This document shows, in pieces, positions 22,028 to 33,575 of a stretch of 64,000 nt of DNA (position 1 is the first letter of the stretch; each line of letters starts with the position of its first letter). The stretch spans positions 4,980,517 to 5,044,516 of the forward strand of contig OX155955.1 of assembly GCA_944548615.1 (NCBI GenBank), read 5' to 3'. The stretch is from Micropterix aruncella (Eukaryota; Arthropoda; Insecta; Lepidoptera; Micropterigidae). Below the pieces are notes generated by a model that saw only the letters and a program-made list of their open reading frames with translations, was not told the origin of the DNA and did not search any database. Made by a program: the position numbers and the translations under genes.

Positions 22028-23927
22028 GATTATTATCATCATTTATAAGAATACTAAGATCGCCTTTACGGAAGGTGCCGTTTGTCTGTTACTGGGTCTT
22101 AATGTTTATGTACTCTCCGACGAACGCGCTATTAATATAGTTTCTGAATTTCCATAGCAGTGCCTTTTCGCACATCTTTCTGTAGTTAAACTATTAATGT
22201 CTAATGGTTACAACATTCAAACCTAAATAATTTAAATGCTCTCAAAACCCAGACACAATAAATCAAAATGTCTCATTTCAAAATGTTTCATTTCATCGAG
22301 CCATTAATTCTCGATTATGTAAAGCATTAAAAAAACATCGCGTCGCGCTCGTGGCCATATTTTCGCGCTGCCTACCCTCCTCTCCTCTCAATTTGCATTT
22401 CATCCGACAGTTCAGTACCTGAATATCTTTCAGGATGCAATAAAGACACTCCCGAGTGTACGTAAATCGCGCCTCGGCTCGCCATCTCGCTCGCTACTCT
22501 CATAGCAGCACTTTTTACTTTAGTATATTTTACTTTATGCTAAAGAATCGTTTACGTACTATCTTGAAGTTGCTGTTTATTCGCGCGGCCGCTCGCTAGA
22601 TCACGAAAATGCGGTGATAATCGCGAGTTCGACGCATTTTTTATGAAGTTTTTCTCTAAAGTAATATTATGACTTCATTGAAACTTTTTTTTTGTTTATA
22701 TAACTTATATAACAATAACATTTACAGCAGAAGGGCTATGGGGCAATCCATTGTGACTGGTGGGACATTTGACTCCAGAATCTGGCCAACCATGAGTTAT
22801 AACTTTGTCATCGGAACTTACACAGTACTGAAATATACTTTTTAACATAGCTAAATCACTAATGTATTAAAATTCTACTCATCTACCTTTGTGCACTCCA
22901 AGACAAATTTCATCCAAACCTATTAATTTTCAAGGCAGCTGTTTTTATTTTGTAAAATATATACTATATGCTTGCGATTTCAAAAAAACTACATTGCTAA
23001 CCTTCTTAACACAACAAAATAAATGATCCATGAAAAGGTTTTAAATAGTACACCGCGTGTTTAGTGTTACTTCTACAGAAGACTGCATTCATAAAGTCAT
23101 ATTTAAGGTTGGGAAAACCAATTTTATATCTGTTTGGGTGACTGGTGGGACATGAGACATGATCTTTTCAGAGAAGAAATACACAAAAACTAACATACCT
23201 TTTTAATTTATTTTTGTGTAATAATGTAGTCTTTTCCTCGTTTTCTGACAAATACACGCGCCGACCTTCTACGACTGACAGAATAGCCGAAAACAGTGAT
23301 GCCAACTAACCAAAATTTGTCCTAAGTAATTCTCTAAGAAGTAAATGTTTTCATAGACAAAAAATACAGTTTTTTTATTATTTTTTTTAGTTTTTCTACA
23401 GCTTCATGTGATAGATTAAGCTGTAGGTTATTCCTGAATTAAAGATAATTAATTGAATTTGTAAAATGCATGTCATTTTCCTCTTACATGGAATTATATT
23501 ATGATATTTGGTAAACATTATTATAAAACGTGCAGAATAAACAAATTAAACTTATAGTCATTGGCTCATAGCATACCTAACTGAGCAAAGACGCCCGTAT
23601 TTTGGGATGCTGATATTTTACTTAGGATATTGGTTTTTCGCGAGCTGACTGGTATGACGTTTGATTAAATGTAAAAATGTTGTAAACATTCACACTTGTA
23701 TAATACTTACCGAATTATTCCGTCATACACACACACTACACAGATAATTGAAGGCGCAGTCATCTGCTACACCATCCTCTTTGTTTGCAATTCTTTACTT
23801 TTCAATCAGTAGCTTCGATATGAGCTCATTCGAGGTCTGCTTTTCGCTCGATGTACATAGATTCCCAAGCTGACTTAATGAGAGTAATCCCGTGGAAACG
23901 ACAAATGATTGTCAAACGTGTAGATCC
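22028..23927. other. No gene recognised
   Basis: AT-rich. GTGACTGGTGGGACAT occurs at about 22757 and 23142, implying a dispersed repeat. The motif CTAACTGAGCAAAGACGCCC at 23577 belongs to the LINE-tail group. Confidence 0.4.
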
Positions 23928-24260
23928 AGTGGTTTTCAACCGATGTGCATGGTGTGCCGCGAGTATCCTCCTGGTGTGCCGCCGGGTTTTTGAGTTAGTA
24001 TTTTTTCAGTTAAGGTAACGCAACTTTTACATTTCTGGACTTACTCAGCAATCTTGGTGGACACTATTGGCCGTAGTAACGGATTTGTTTCAACATCTTA
24101 ATAAATTAAATGCAATTATGCAGAGGCGAAATGAGAATACGTTGAGATCATCGGATGAAATGAAACGTTTTGTCGATAAATTAATTCTGTGAAAAGGCAA
24201 AATTAATAATGGCAACATTTCCATGTTTCAATAATTGCAGCCTTATAAATTATTCGTTTT
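23928..24260 (+). mobile_element. hAT-type transposon fragment
   Basis: CAGTGGTTTTCAACCGATGT at the left has the CAGTGGTTCTCAACC end shared by many hAT elements. Inside, 24070-24235 reads VTDLFQHLNKLNAIMQRRNE, SSDEMKRFVDKLIL, stop, KGKINNGNISMFQ. This is the domain of hAT-derived proteins with an HLN.LN..LQG...-F..KL.LW pattern. It is truncated and carries stops. Confidence 0.6.
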
Positions 24261-26220
24261 TCGATCAGTAGCAAAAAAAAGAAGCACACTGCAGCATCAT
24301 GATCACCATGTTAACGCAGCCTAACTAGGCCTAGGACTGTACTAAGGCAGGCATACCGGAAAATTGTTTTACCTGTGCACACATGTGGTTATAATTTAAA
24401 GAAAAAACAAAAGAAATTAAGTTGGTCAAAACATAAAATATAATTTAGAAAAATAGATTTAAGATGGAACCAAAATTGAAGAACTAGTTTCAAATAGTCA
24501 AAAGTTTTTAACATTATTAAACATCTGAATTGTATTTCTAAAATTATACTAAAAGGTGTTGCTATATTTCTGATAAGCTGATGCTTTCTATAAGCTGGGT
24601 GATTTTTTTGAGCATGCCATTTCTTTCAAATGGGAATAACATTCAGGTACCTCATTTTAGTTTTTACTGTTTAATAATAATATTATGAATTTAATATTTA
24701 ATATGTACATTACAATGTTTAACGTAACATACCTGATCATATACATACGTTGTTTTTTCCAATTTTGTTCTGGTGTACTCATGTACATGGATTCAGCTGT
24801 ATTTTTTAATTTTATTTGTCTGCCGTGTAAAGCCGACTTTGGTCAACGCGATTGTCAAATTAATATTTCTGCTTTAATAGTTTTATATCTACATATATTA
24901 ATATATTACTAGCAACTGACGAATTCTAATATGCGATAATTAGCTTTAATTGATAATTCATGCTTTTATTGTATATTCTGAATGAATAAATTGAATACTG
25001 AATACTGATATGTTATTGGCGTTTGATGCCGCCGCTCTAAAATTCTGAACAACCGATGCATTTTTCATGGAATCCAACTAACGCTATTGCAACTTTTCAC
25101 TCTCCAATACGTCCTACGAATTATGATTGGTTGGAGGTCTGCCTTGAAGACGTGTTTCGGTTTCCCGAAGCTCCCCGAGGCTCGAAACTTTTCGCGCATG
25201 AAGCAGTAACTGTAATTGAACGTAATAATGGTATCGACTATCGTCTGCGAGTGCTAACGGGCGGATTAATGGTGCAGATAAGCAGGAAATACTCGCGTCG
25301 GTCCTTCTCGCCACCGATAACGCCCACAATGCAACCTATCCACAGATTTATGACGTCATTTATTGATAATTCTGCCCCTGGGCTTTATGCAGCGAGATCG
25401 ACTACCAATGTAAACACTTGTGTTTCTTTTGAATCTTTATTGTGAGCTCGTAGTGGTTCCGATCAGTGTTGCCAGGTTAGACGAAATTTCTCCTTTTAAG
25501 CTACATCTAATCCCACAATGGCGAATCGAAAATTCTAACGGTTGCTACAGGGTGCAGAGAAACTAAAAAATTTTAAGTAACGTAATTTGCACGAATAAAC
25601 ACAGGAAAAACATCTGTTATCGGCGATATACATGTATACAGTATGTCATTCATGGTATTTATCATTTATGTTATTTAATTCAAGCAGTATTCTTGGTGCG
25701 CTTCGTCGCCAAATCTCTGGCGCAGATGCATTTAGTCAAACGGAGAAGCGAGGGCTCCTCGCCACTCGAATAGCTGCAATATTCTCTGGGGTACGTAGCA
25801 GATGGGACACGTCCATAACGTCCTTGCTGCAAATGCTGTCGAAATACCGTTTGCGCAGAAGTCACCCCTGCTTATAAAACGCTCTTACAGCGATAGCACC
25901 ACTCAAATGCTCCGTGATTTCTATATAATAACGCGTTCACAACAGCTATGCATCGGTTCTGGTCAACTTCCGACAATACACTGCTGCCAACTCTAACGTT
26001 CAAAATTTCCCATTTTCCTGCGCAATCCTGTATGTTGCCGATTAAGCTACTTTGCCGGCCCTTTTATGTTAAACAAATTCTTGATTAAAAAAAATACACA
26101 TTTTAAAACGTTGAAATGTGTGTACACATATATGCTGTATGTGTATGTGCCTATTTTATCGTTGTGCCTAGTTAAAGGTCGCACATGTTTGACTCAAAAA
26201 GTTAATCAAATTCGTTTAAT
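24261..26220. other. No gene recognised; two less AT-rich patches
   Basis: The patches at 25056-25445 (129-codon frame) and 25690-25990 have balanced composition but no domain, splice context or start context I can defend. A LINE-tail motif (CCTAACTAGGCCTAGGAC) is at 24319. Confidence 0.35.
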
Positions 26221-26400
26221 CGACATTTCATTTTTTCACAATAACCTACAGCAAAATGGGCAACATGTGCAATTAAAAGTCATAACAAAAAACTGATATT
26301 TATGCCAAAAACATAACAATTATATCAAAAACTGTTGCCAGTGATCCTATTTAAATGTCACTTAACTAGGCTAAAGCCTGTTTTAAGGCGGACATTTATT
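26221..26400 (-). mobile_element. LINE 3' tail fragment (minus)
   Basis: In reverse contains GTCCGCCTTAAAACAGGCTT, TAGCCTAGTTAAGTGACATT, AGGATCACTGGCAACAGTTT. It is the inverted counterpart of 27283-27420 and related to the 3' UTR of the 33-39 kb LINE. Confidence 0.6.
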
Positions 26401-26945
26401 TTTTTTATTTATTATTTATTAATTTACAATAACTTCATATAATATGTCATATAAACACCATTTACATAATATGGTTGAGTTGGGAGAGATTGAGCACATC
26501 CTATGGTGAAATGTTTATCCGCATTCCTAACTAGGTCAGAGACCCGTATCTAGGGATGCTGATTTTTGTTTAATTGTATCGACGAGCTGACTCTTTTGAT
26601 ATTCTGAACTTAAGTTGTATTGCATGATACATAAGAATATATACATATATACATACGCATACATACACACATACATAAATATATATATATATATATATAC
26701 ATACCTACACATATATATACATAGCAAATAATACACGAGATTTGATATTAGTTAGTAATATATAATTTAATAAAACAACTTAAATTATTAGCGAGAGCAA
26801 TTGAGACTCCGCATACATTGGACCCCTTTCAAGCAGGTACTTCTTTATAAGTATTTTGAATGAATTTAAGTTGTTTGCATTCTTATAACTCTCATTTAAA
26901 TTATTATAAAATCTCGGCGCAAGGAAGTAAAAATGCCTTTGGGCA
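26400..26945 (-). mobile_element. LINE ORF2 C-terminus and 3' UTR
   Basis: Minus strand from 26940 reads RHFYFLAPRFYNNLNESYKN, NLNSFKILIKKYLLERGP, then stop at about 26788. It parallels RHYSFIAPRIYNHLPESIKA of the 33-39 kb LINE. The downstream UTR has a CTAACTAGGTCAGAGACCCG stem motif at 26526-26550 and the microsatellite at 26640-26725. Confidence 0.6.
26640..26725. repeat. TA/CATA microsatellite
   Basis: ATACATATATACATACGCAT type repeats around a (TA)9 run at 26678-26698. Confidence 0.8.
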
Positions 26946-27282
26946 TAAACATGGTGTACACATAGATAGTATTTAAATTATCATAATTGCTAAAAAATAC
27001 GGTAAAATATAAATAAAATACAGTAAGATAACAATAAAAATACGTAATAATAAAAAATAATAAATTGAATCAAAAAATAAAAATAGGATTTAAATAAAAG
27101 AATAAAAATAATAGTAAAAATACAAATCACATCACACAATTGGCATGTAACAAAGTAATATAATATTACGATATGATAAAGCGGAACATTTTTTTATATT
27201 TAAAGGGAGCGGGAATTTTTTTTATGATTCAGGGGACAGCATGACAATCCCGCCGAAAGTGGGACGTCTGGTCACATTCAGC

Positions 27283-27480
27283 CTGTTTTAAGGCGAACCT
27301 TCGTCCGCCTTAGAACAGGCTATTGTCTAGTTAGGCGAGATTAAAATAGGATCACTGGCAACAGTTTCTGGCATAACATGTTATCAGTTTTTTGCTACTG
27401 GATTCTCGGCTATGACATTGTAATTTTATATGTTCATTTACTGTAGATAATTGTAAATTACCAAATAAATAAATTAATTA
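27283..27480 (+). mobile_element. LINE 3' tail fragment (plus)
   Basis: GTCCGCCTTAGAACAGGCTA, AGGATCACTGGCAACAGTTT and GTTTTTTGCTACTGGATTCT, then AAATAAATAAATTAATTAAT. Same tail as in the 33.0-33.23 kb LINE 3' UTR but on the other strand. Confidence 0.65.
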
Positions 27481-28879
27481 ATAAAATTATGTATTCTATG
27501 CTTTGTGTGAGAGCATTCTAACTTATGAATGATTGGTTGGGGCGGATGTGTGATAACCCCTCTCTCTGCCCTCGAAGTATGTAGCACGGAAGTGTATTTT
27601 AAAATGTGTTGCCTGATCGCTATTCCTCGAACGAGCTCTTTAGGAATATAATGTCCTTGAGCATTAATTCATCTTAAATTTAATCGCCTCCCAAAATGCA
27701 TCACAAATTGCGATGAGTAAAAATCTAAATTTACAACAAAGTAATATCAAAATGGAATACTGCCTTTGGCTAAAGCTTCTTTTTGCTTCGAGGACGTTTA
27801 ACTCTCTTTCCGATATCATTAAGTCGACTAGAAGAAAGTTTTTAAAAAGCTGTTTCAGAAGTTCAAGTAGGTATGTTTTAAGTGTTTTTTTTATCGAATT
27901 CGTTAGTATTTAGTGACGCTTTACAAAATATTCGTGTATGTACACTGAGAAAATATATAACGATGTTATACACGGAAATACGCATGTTTCAACAAGGATT
28001 ACATATATAACGTGGACTGTGTTTCATAGGTATGACTAAACATGATGCTTAATGGTGTTGGCGTGACGGTAGTTACCGTGTCGTAATGTTAAATCATAAT
28101 GTTATTTCATTACGTCGCTACCTTGGCATCTCGCTTCTAACATAACAACATGTAGTAGTATACGTACGGTTATAGTCCGACACATGAATCATTTTGACAC
28201 TACAGTATACTATTATTTTCGTATTAACCATAAGGAAAATGTTGATCATATTTATACATATATATATATATATGGAGTTTCAACAAAACTTCGTGTAATT
28301 CAATAAAATTACGATTAAAACATCGATATTCTGTATAAAAACGTAATAACAAAATGGAAATGTAAGAAACAATCCAATATTCTTCTCAGTGTAGTGACAT
28401 TTCAATTTTAACGCCCTTTAAACAGATTTTAAAATTAGTGAAACATTATTTATTGCTTCACTACTTTTTATTTATTTTAATGTTTTTATATAGACAAGTA
28501 GTTACCTATATTAGTTAAAATTATCTTTATTACTGTGCTTGGATTTCAATTAATATTTTTTTTTGCAAACTCACCATAATACTTAGTTAAATTATTTTCA
28601 ATATAATGTCCTTCCTACCACTGCGATGAAAAAATACGTCAACACAACTTGCCTTGCCTTCCTCGATACTTGTCCGAAATTATTGAGTTTTCTCTTTTTA
28701 TGTTTTCAAAATGTTTCCATTACCCCACTCGCACACATTTAGCAGCCTGAACTCCCCAAAAAGTAACTTCGCTAATACTACAGCCGCCCTGAATGTTTCC
28801 GGAATGAATTACAAAAAAAATCCAAAATACTTTTTTTGTTTCTCAAAATATTTTCGGTGATCGTTAATACACTTTTTCA
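27481..28879. other. No gene recognised
   Basis: AT-rich sequence with (TA)n at 28256-28272. Nothing supported. Confidence 0.5.
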
Positions 28880-29760
28880 TACGTATAAACCAACTTTAGT
28901 AACATTTATTCCACTCCTCCGTGGTGACCTCGGAAACATGTTTTTCATATTTTTCGACAGCCTCTTCTGGCGATGAAGATCGTTTACAGCGTAATTGGTT
29001 CTTATTTTTTTGGGAATAAAAAGAAGTCATAAGGTGCCAAGTCGGGACTGTATTTAGGATGGCTAATGATATCGCCTTCAAAAATTCGATTGTCTGGCGT
29101 TTGTGTGAGTGCTGGCATTGTCATGATACAAGATGATACAGCTTTTACGGAGTTCGACAATAACTTCCGGCAAGCAAAAGTCGTGTACCAATCACCATTC
29201 AGGTTACGATGATTCTCCAAAGCAACAATAGTCATGTGTCCAGTTTTTCTTTATAAAACAAGCGATCGTCTGCTTTGCGGCACTTTGGTTGGGTTCGGCT
29301 CACCTTGAAAGACCCAATTGGTCGATTGCTGCTTTGTTCGTCATGTTACTACACCTGTTACTATTTTCCTGACGTCCCTTTGTTTAATCTGGTAAGCACG
29401 GCATTGCACCAAGTGACGCGTTCCGTTTTTTGAGCATCAGTTAAATTGTGTAGGATCTACCGCGACTACAGCTTTCTAACAGCCAAACGTTCTTGTAGGA
29501 TTGATTGTACCTGACATGCATATTCATAAAAATGGTCGAACTCATGGTTGGTCACATGCCTAGCTGTTTTAATCATACGCCGCACAGCATCGATGTTTTT
29601 GTTATTGACAGCGGTGGACAGGCGACTTTCGCAAAATTCGTCACTGAGATTACACGACCGCGCTTGAATTCTGCAAAGCAGCTATAAATGTCGCCTTGCT
29701 TGGTGCTTCATCCCAAAAGCAGTTTGTAGTCGAGTAAGGCTCTGCTGAGCTGTCATATTA
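28880..29760 (-). pseudogene. mariner transposase fossil
   Basis: Minus-strand broken frames: SSPEEAVEKYEKHVSEVTTE and EWNKCY at the C-terminus (29000-28900), HPKYSPDLAPYDFFLFPKK just before it (about 29055-29002), and VALENHRNLNGDWYTT (29230-29170). Upstream, frameshifted remains include AEFKRGRV-like and DAVRRMIKTARHVTNHEF sequence to about 29690. These are the conserved blocks of mariner (D,D34D) transposases. Several frameshifts mean it is inactive. Terminal inverted repeats were not delimited. Confidence 0.8.
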
Positions 29761-30517
29761 CACTTAAAATAGTACAAAATCATATAGTGAAAATTTTCAG
29801 TAGTTAAATCCATCGTAATTAATGCAGACACGCATTTTTTTTAAATGACGCCACGATGAAAAAACAAATGACAGTTAGATAAAACAATTCTACAGCCAAG
29901 GAGTTGCATTTTCAAATGTTGTAATTAAAATTTCGGTGTGACCTACCTGACACAAATGAAAGGCGAGTTCGACCGCACTTTATAAGCATCTCTAAAATTC
30001 CCGACCGCCGCAGAAGCTTTATAAACATCCCTTATGGGAGGGGTAGACCGCTCGTCTGAGTGTTTTAGCGGCCGACTCAAAGCCCCTCTTCACTTCATTA
30101 GGAAGGCCCATTAAAAGTAAAAATGTCGCATGTTCAGCGTGCCGAAATTTCGTTTGAAACTTTGATAAAGCTTCCCATCTGAAATGAACCCATTCTACAA
30201 AAGTTCTACAAACATTCTACGAAATACGAGGATTATAGCATAAGTATGATCATGTACAATCACAGTTTTATCATGAACTTTGATCATATTATGTCGAAAA
30301 ATATACGAACCCAATATTTATAAAGACCAACATATTTTGGCTAAATTTTGAATGATCCTTTCACTATGAATTCAAAAACATTGAACTTCAAAAAACTGCC
30401 ACAAATGCAATAGTTTTTCAGCAAATAGACTATGGCTACGATTGATTTTGTCTATAATTTCTTTATATTTTTAATTACTATTTTAATAACATCCGTACAT
30501 TTTGTTTGAAAGTTACC
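29761..30517. other. No gene recognised
   Basis: Right flank of the mariner fossil; GTGTGACCTACCTGACAC at about 29937 may be near its terminal repeat. Nothing else supported. Confidence 0.4.
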
Positions 30518-31245
30518 TTAAGAGCCCTATCACATATTTTTTCCAGAAAGGCAAGAAAAGTGGATTTTTGGCGTTCTAATTCCAAGAAATGAAGAGATTT
30601 CTACAAACTTTAATTACTGAATTACCTGGACCATTTCTTGATGTTGACCATAGCGGCCTTTAATTTTAGATATAACGAATATTATTTACTTATTCAGCCC
30701 ATTTTCCGAAAGTCGTTATTCGTAAAACGCTCGGAAGGCAAACTTTGAGCTCCTTAATACAGTAATATCACTACAACGAAAACCGTATACTATTTTTTTT
30801 TATGTCCGTCATGTATTCTTGTTGACCATAGCGGCCTTATTTTTTCGTTTTTTGACCACATATCCAAGGTATACATTACTTACAATTACACAAAATTTAA
30901 AAAAAAACTTCCTGTATCATTCTAATTTTCTCAGAAATAAAATAAGATTCTTATATAATACTTATACTATATTAAAGTTCACTCTTTTAGCAATACGACA
31001 TAATATAAATTATTGTCATTAGAAAGGAGAAAACACTGCAAAAAACAATTAGAAATTGTGTATATATTTGCTTGCGCAAGAGAAGAGCGCTCAGTGCCGC
31101 GGTTTTCTCCCAGGGTTGAATAGTTATTTATTTATTTATTTATTTATTTATCCTATCTTTTATAGTTACATCCAAAAAAAAATGCGTTCATTTTTTAAAC
31201 TCATTTTAAAAGAATACCTACGCTATTTTGTAATAGGCCTCTTAA
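30518..31245. mobile_element. 720-bp TTAA MITE, copy A
   Basis: Same 720-bp element (30522-31241) with TTAA at 30518 and 31242, in the same orientation as copy B. By eye they differ at one base (GTATTCTTG at about 30811 versus GTCTTCTTG at 36481). Its right flank CTAAGTAAGCACTTGTTCTA is a LINE-tail motif, so copy A also landed in repeat sequence. Confidence 0.9.
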
Positions 31246-31584
31246 CTAAGTAAGCACTTGTTCTAAGGGTGGACTTACTCGTAGATTCAAATAATACAAT
31301 ACATAGGTAATATAATAAATAAGATGGTTTTTAGCAATACTTACATTAAAATTTTAAATAGTGGATTGATATTTTAAATATCACTATATTTTTTTAAATC
31401 TCATGAGTCTGCCTTAAAGCCATTTTGTGATGAATTTCAAGGCTACATATTTTTTATAGTGGGTGAAATCCTTGGGTATGCAGGAGTAGAACATGGAACC
31501 CAAGAAAGAAATTTGTGGTATGGCTAGGCAGACGTATGTTATCCCGGGCGAGTCCACACAGATTATTTGAAGTTGCTGTTTTTT

Positions 31585-31970
31585 TACACGTCTGCCCAAC
31601 AAAAAAAGAGTGTAATGTGTTCAGGGTTCATCTATGTATATTTTCCGTTTCTTTAGTCCATTATAAATTTTAAACGCTTAAACCGATTTAGAAGTGTGTG
31701 GTATTGTTAGACTCGCTATGTCATCCTGAGTATCAAATAATACCTTAAATGTTCAAATATCAACTAAGTAGTCATCTAAATATCGAAATGTCCAGATGTC
31801 AAAAAAACAAGATAAATATATCGTGTCTAGTGTCAAATTAAAGGTCTGATTGATTACATTCCGTGAATATACACGTATCTATATCGATAAATACATAAAC
31901 CACAAATATTTCATTAAAAAAAAAATATAAAAACAATAGTTCACTTTCTATAACGGCAGTGGTGTTTTTA
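31585..31970. repeat. Repeat family B, copy 2
   Basis: Second copy of the 3.9-4.65 kb repeat, colinear and without the 320-bp insert. Non-coding; class unknown. Confidence 0.6.
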
Positions 31971-33035
31971 CTTGTTTCAAAATTTTAGATCGCGAATTTC
32001 TGTCGCTTGTCTTTGTTACCTCACAGCGGTGTATTGAAATTATTGGTGCCAAGAAAGTAAGAGGTAATTTAGTTGAGGTTTAAGTTAGGGTTAGGTTAAG
32101 GGGTTAAATAACGAGATAATAATAACGAGTAAATATAACGAGTAATAACGATTTAAATAACGAAACTTGAGTTGTGACATTCGTGTATGATATAATAATA
32201 ATAATATCATATTATTACATATTAAAGTAATTTTAGACCAGCATTAGAAAATGTTATAAAGTGTATTCTTATTTTCGCATGCAACGATTTCAAATCTTCA
32301 TAGACAAAAGGCGAATGGAATAGATGTAGTGAGTGACCGTGTGTTTTCTTTATCATTTGTAAACTGTACCTGATCAGCAAATATTTTTTATTTCATTTCA
32401 TTTATCCAAACTTACAACTGGGTACTATCAGATTAGTAAATTTTAATGTTTATTCGGCTTTTCAGCCCTACTAGACATATCTTGTCTATGGGATGGTATG
32501 TACCAGACATTTTATTTTCGCTAGTTTCAACCTGTTCAGTAATGTAACAATTCTTCCTTCCTTTTATTTTGAATTATCTGTCTCTATGCTGAACCAATTT
32601 GAAATTTGCCGGAGGGAGTAATTAAGAATGACACAATGCAGCACTTACTAAATCAGAAAAATCTAAGAATATCTTCATCCTATTTTCGCGGATTGAATTC
32701 TCTTCTGGTTACAACTCGCCTTTTCACATTTGTTACCGTTTTATTTTATTTCGCCGCCATTACTACATTAACCGCTATCGCGTAAAATATGCGAAAATAA
32801 TCGATTTTTTTATTAGTTTCGATATTTACCACCGTGAAAAGCGTCAACATTGGTCAATACTAAGAATTTGCGGTTTTTTACTTTCGAAATACGCAAATAC
32901 GGAAGGAAAGGAAGGCAAAGTAGGCATTGTGATTTTGAGATTTCATTGGATGATACTTAGTTAGTTTGAGGTTCAGTGAAACCGATTCTTTAATCATATA
33001 TACTATTTCTAGGCCTGGAGCTTAAACCGTTAGTT
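31971..33035. other. No gene recognised
   Basis: AT-rich, with a TAACGAG-type short repeat at 32105-32160 (ATAACGAGATAATAATAACG). Nothing supported. Confidence 0.45.
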
Positions 33036-33575
33036 AAATTTATTTATTTTATTTATTTATTTATTTAATTACGTAATTTAAAAACATTTACAGTTCATGG
33101 ACATGTAGGTACAATGTAATAGACAAAATAACCAGTAGCAAAAAACTGAAACCTGATATGCCAGAAACTGTTGCCAGATATTCCATTTCAATGTCCCCTA
33201 ACTAGGCTATAGCCTGTTCTAAGGCAGACATTTAAATTAACATAATTTTATAAAAATATAGTAAGGTAATCGCCGTAATTTTAAGAAATAAAATTTTTGT
33301 AAATAAAAATAAATATTTTTTTACACAGAAACATGAAAATAATCCTAAAAATTTCAATATAAATTAAAATAAAATAATTGAAAGGCCTACAATTCCTACA
33401 ATTTAATAGAATAAAGAAACGGTTTGGAAATATAAATAATATAAAAGTCATTGTTTATATACATTTTCATTTAATAACTACAAACTGTCAATCAAACATC
33501 CATACAAACTGTCATAAAAATAAACTGTCAATTTAATAACTATCACATATATAAATACCATTCCATATATACCAT

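Noticed and set aside
25056..25445. 129-codon + strand frame (MHFSWNPTNA...)
   Set aside because: No recognisable domain, no splice or promoter context, and a similar-length frame exists on the opposite strand; not defensible as a gene.
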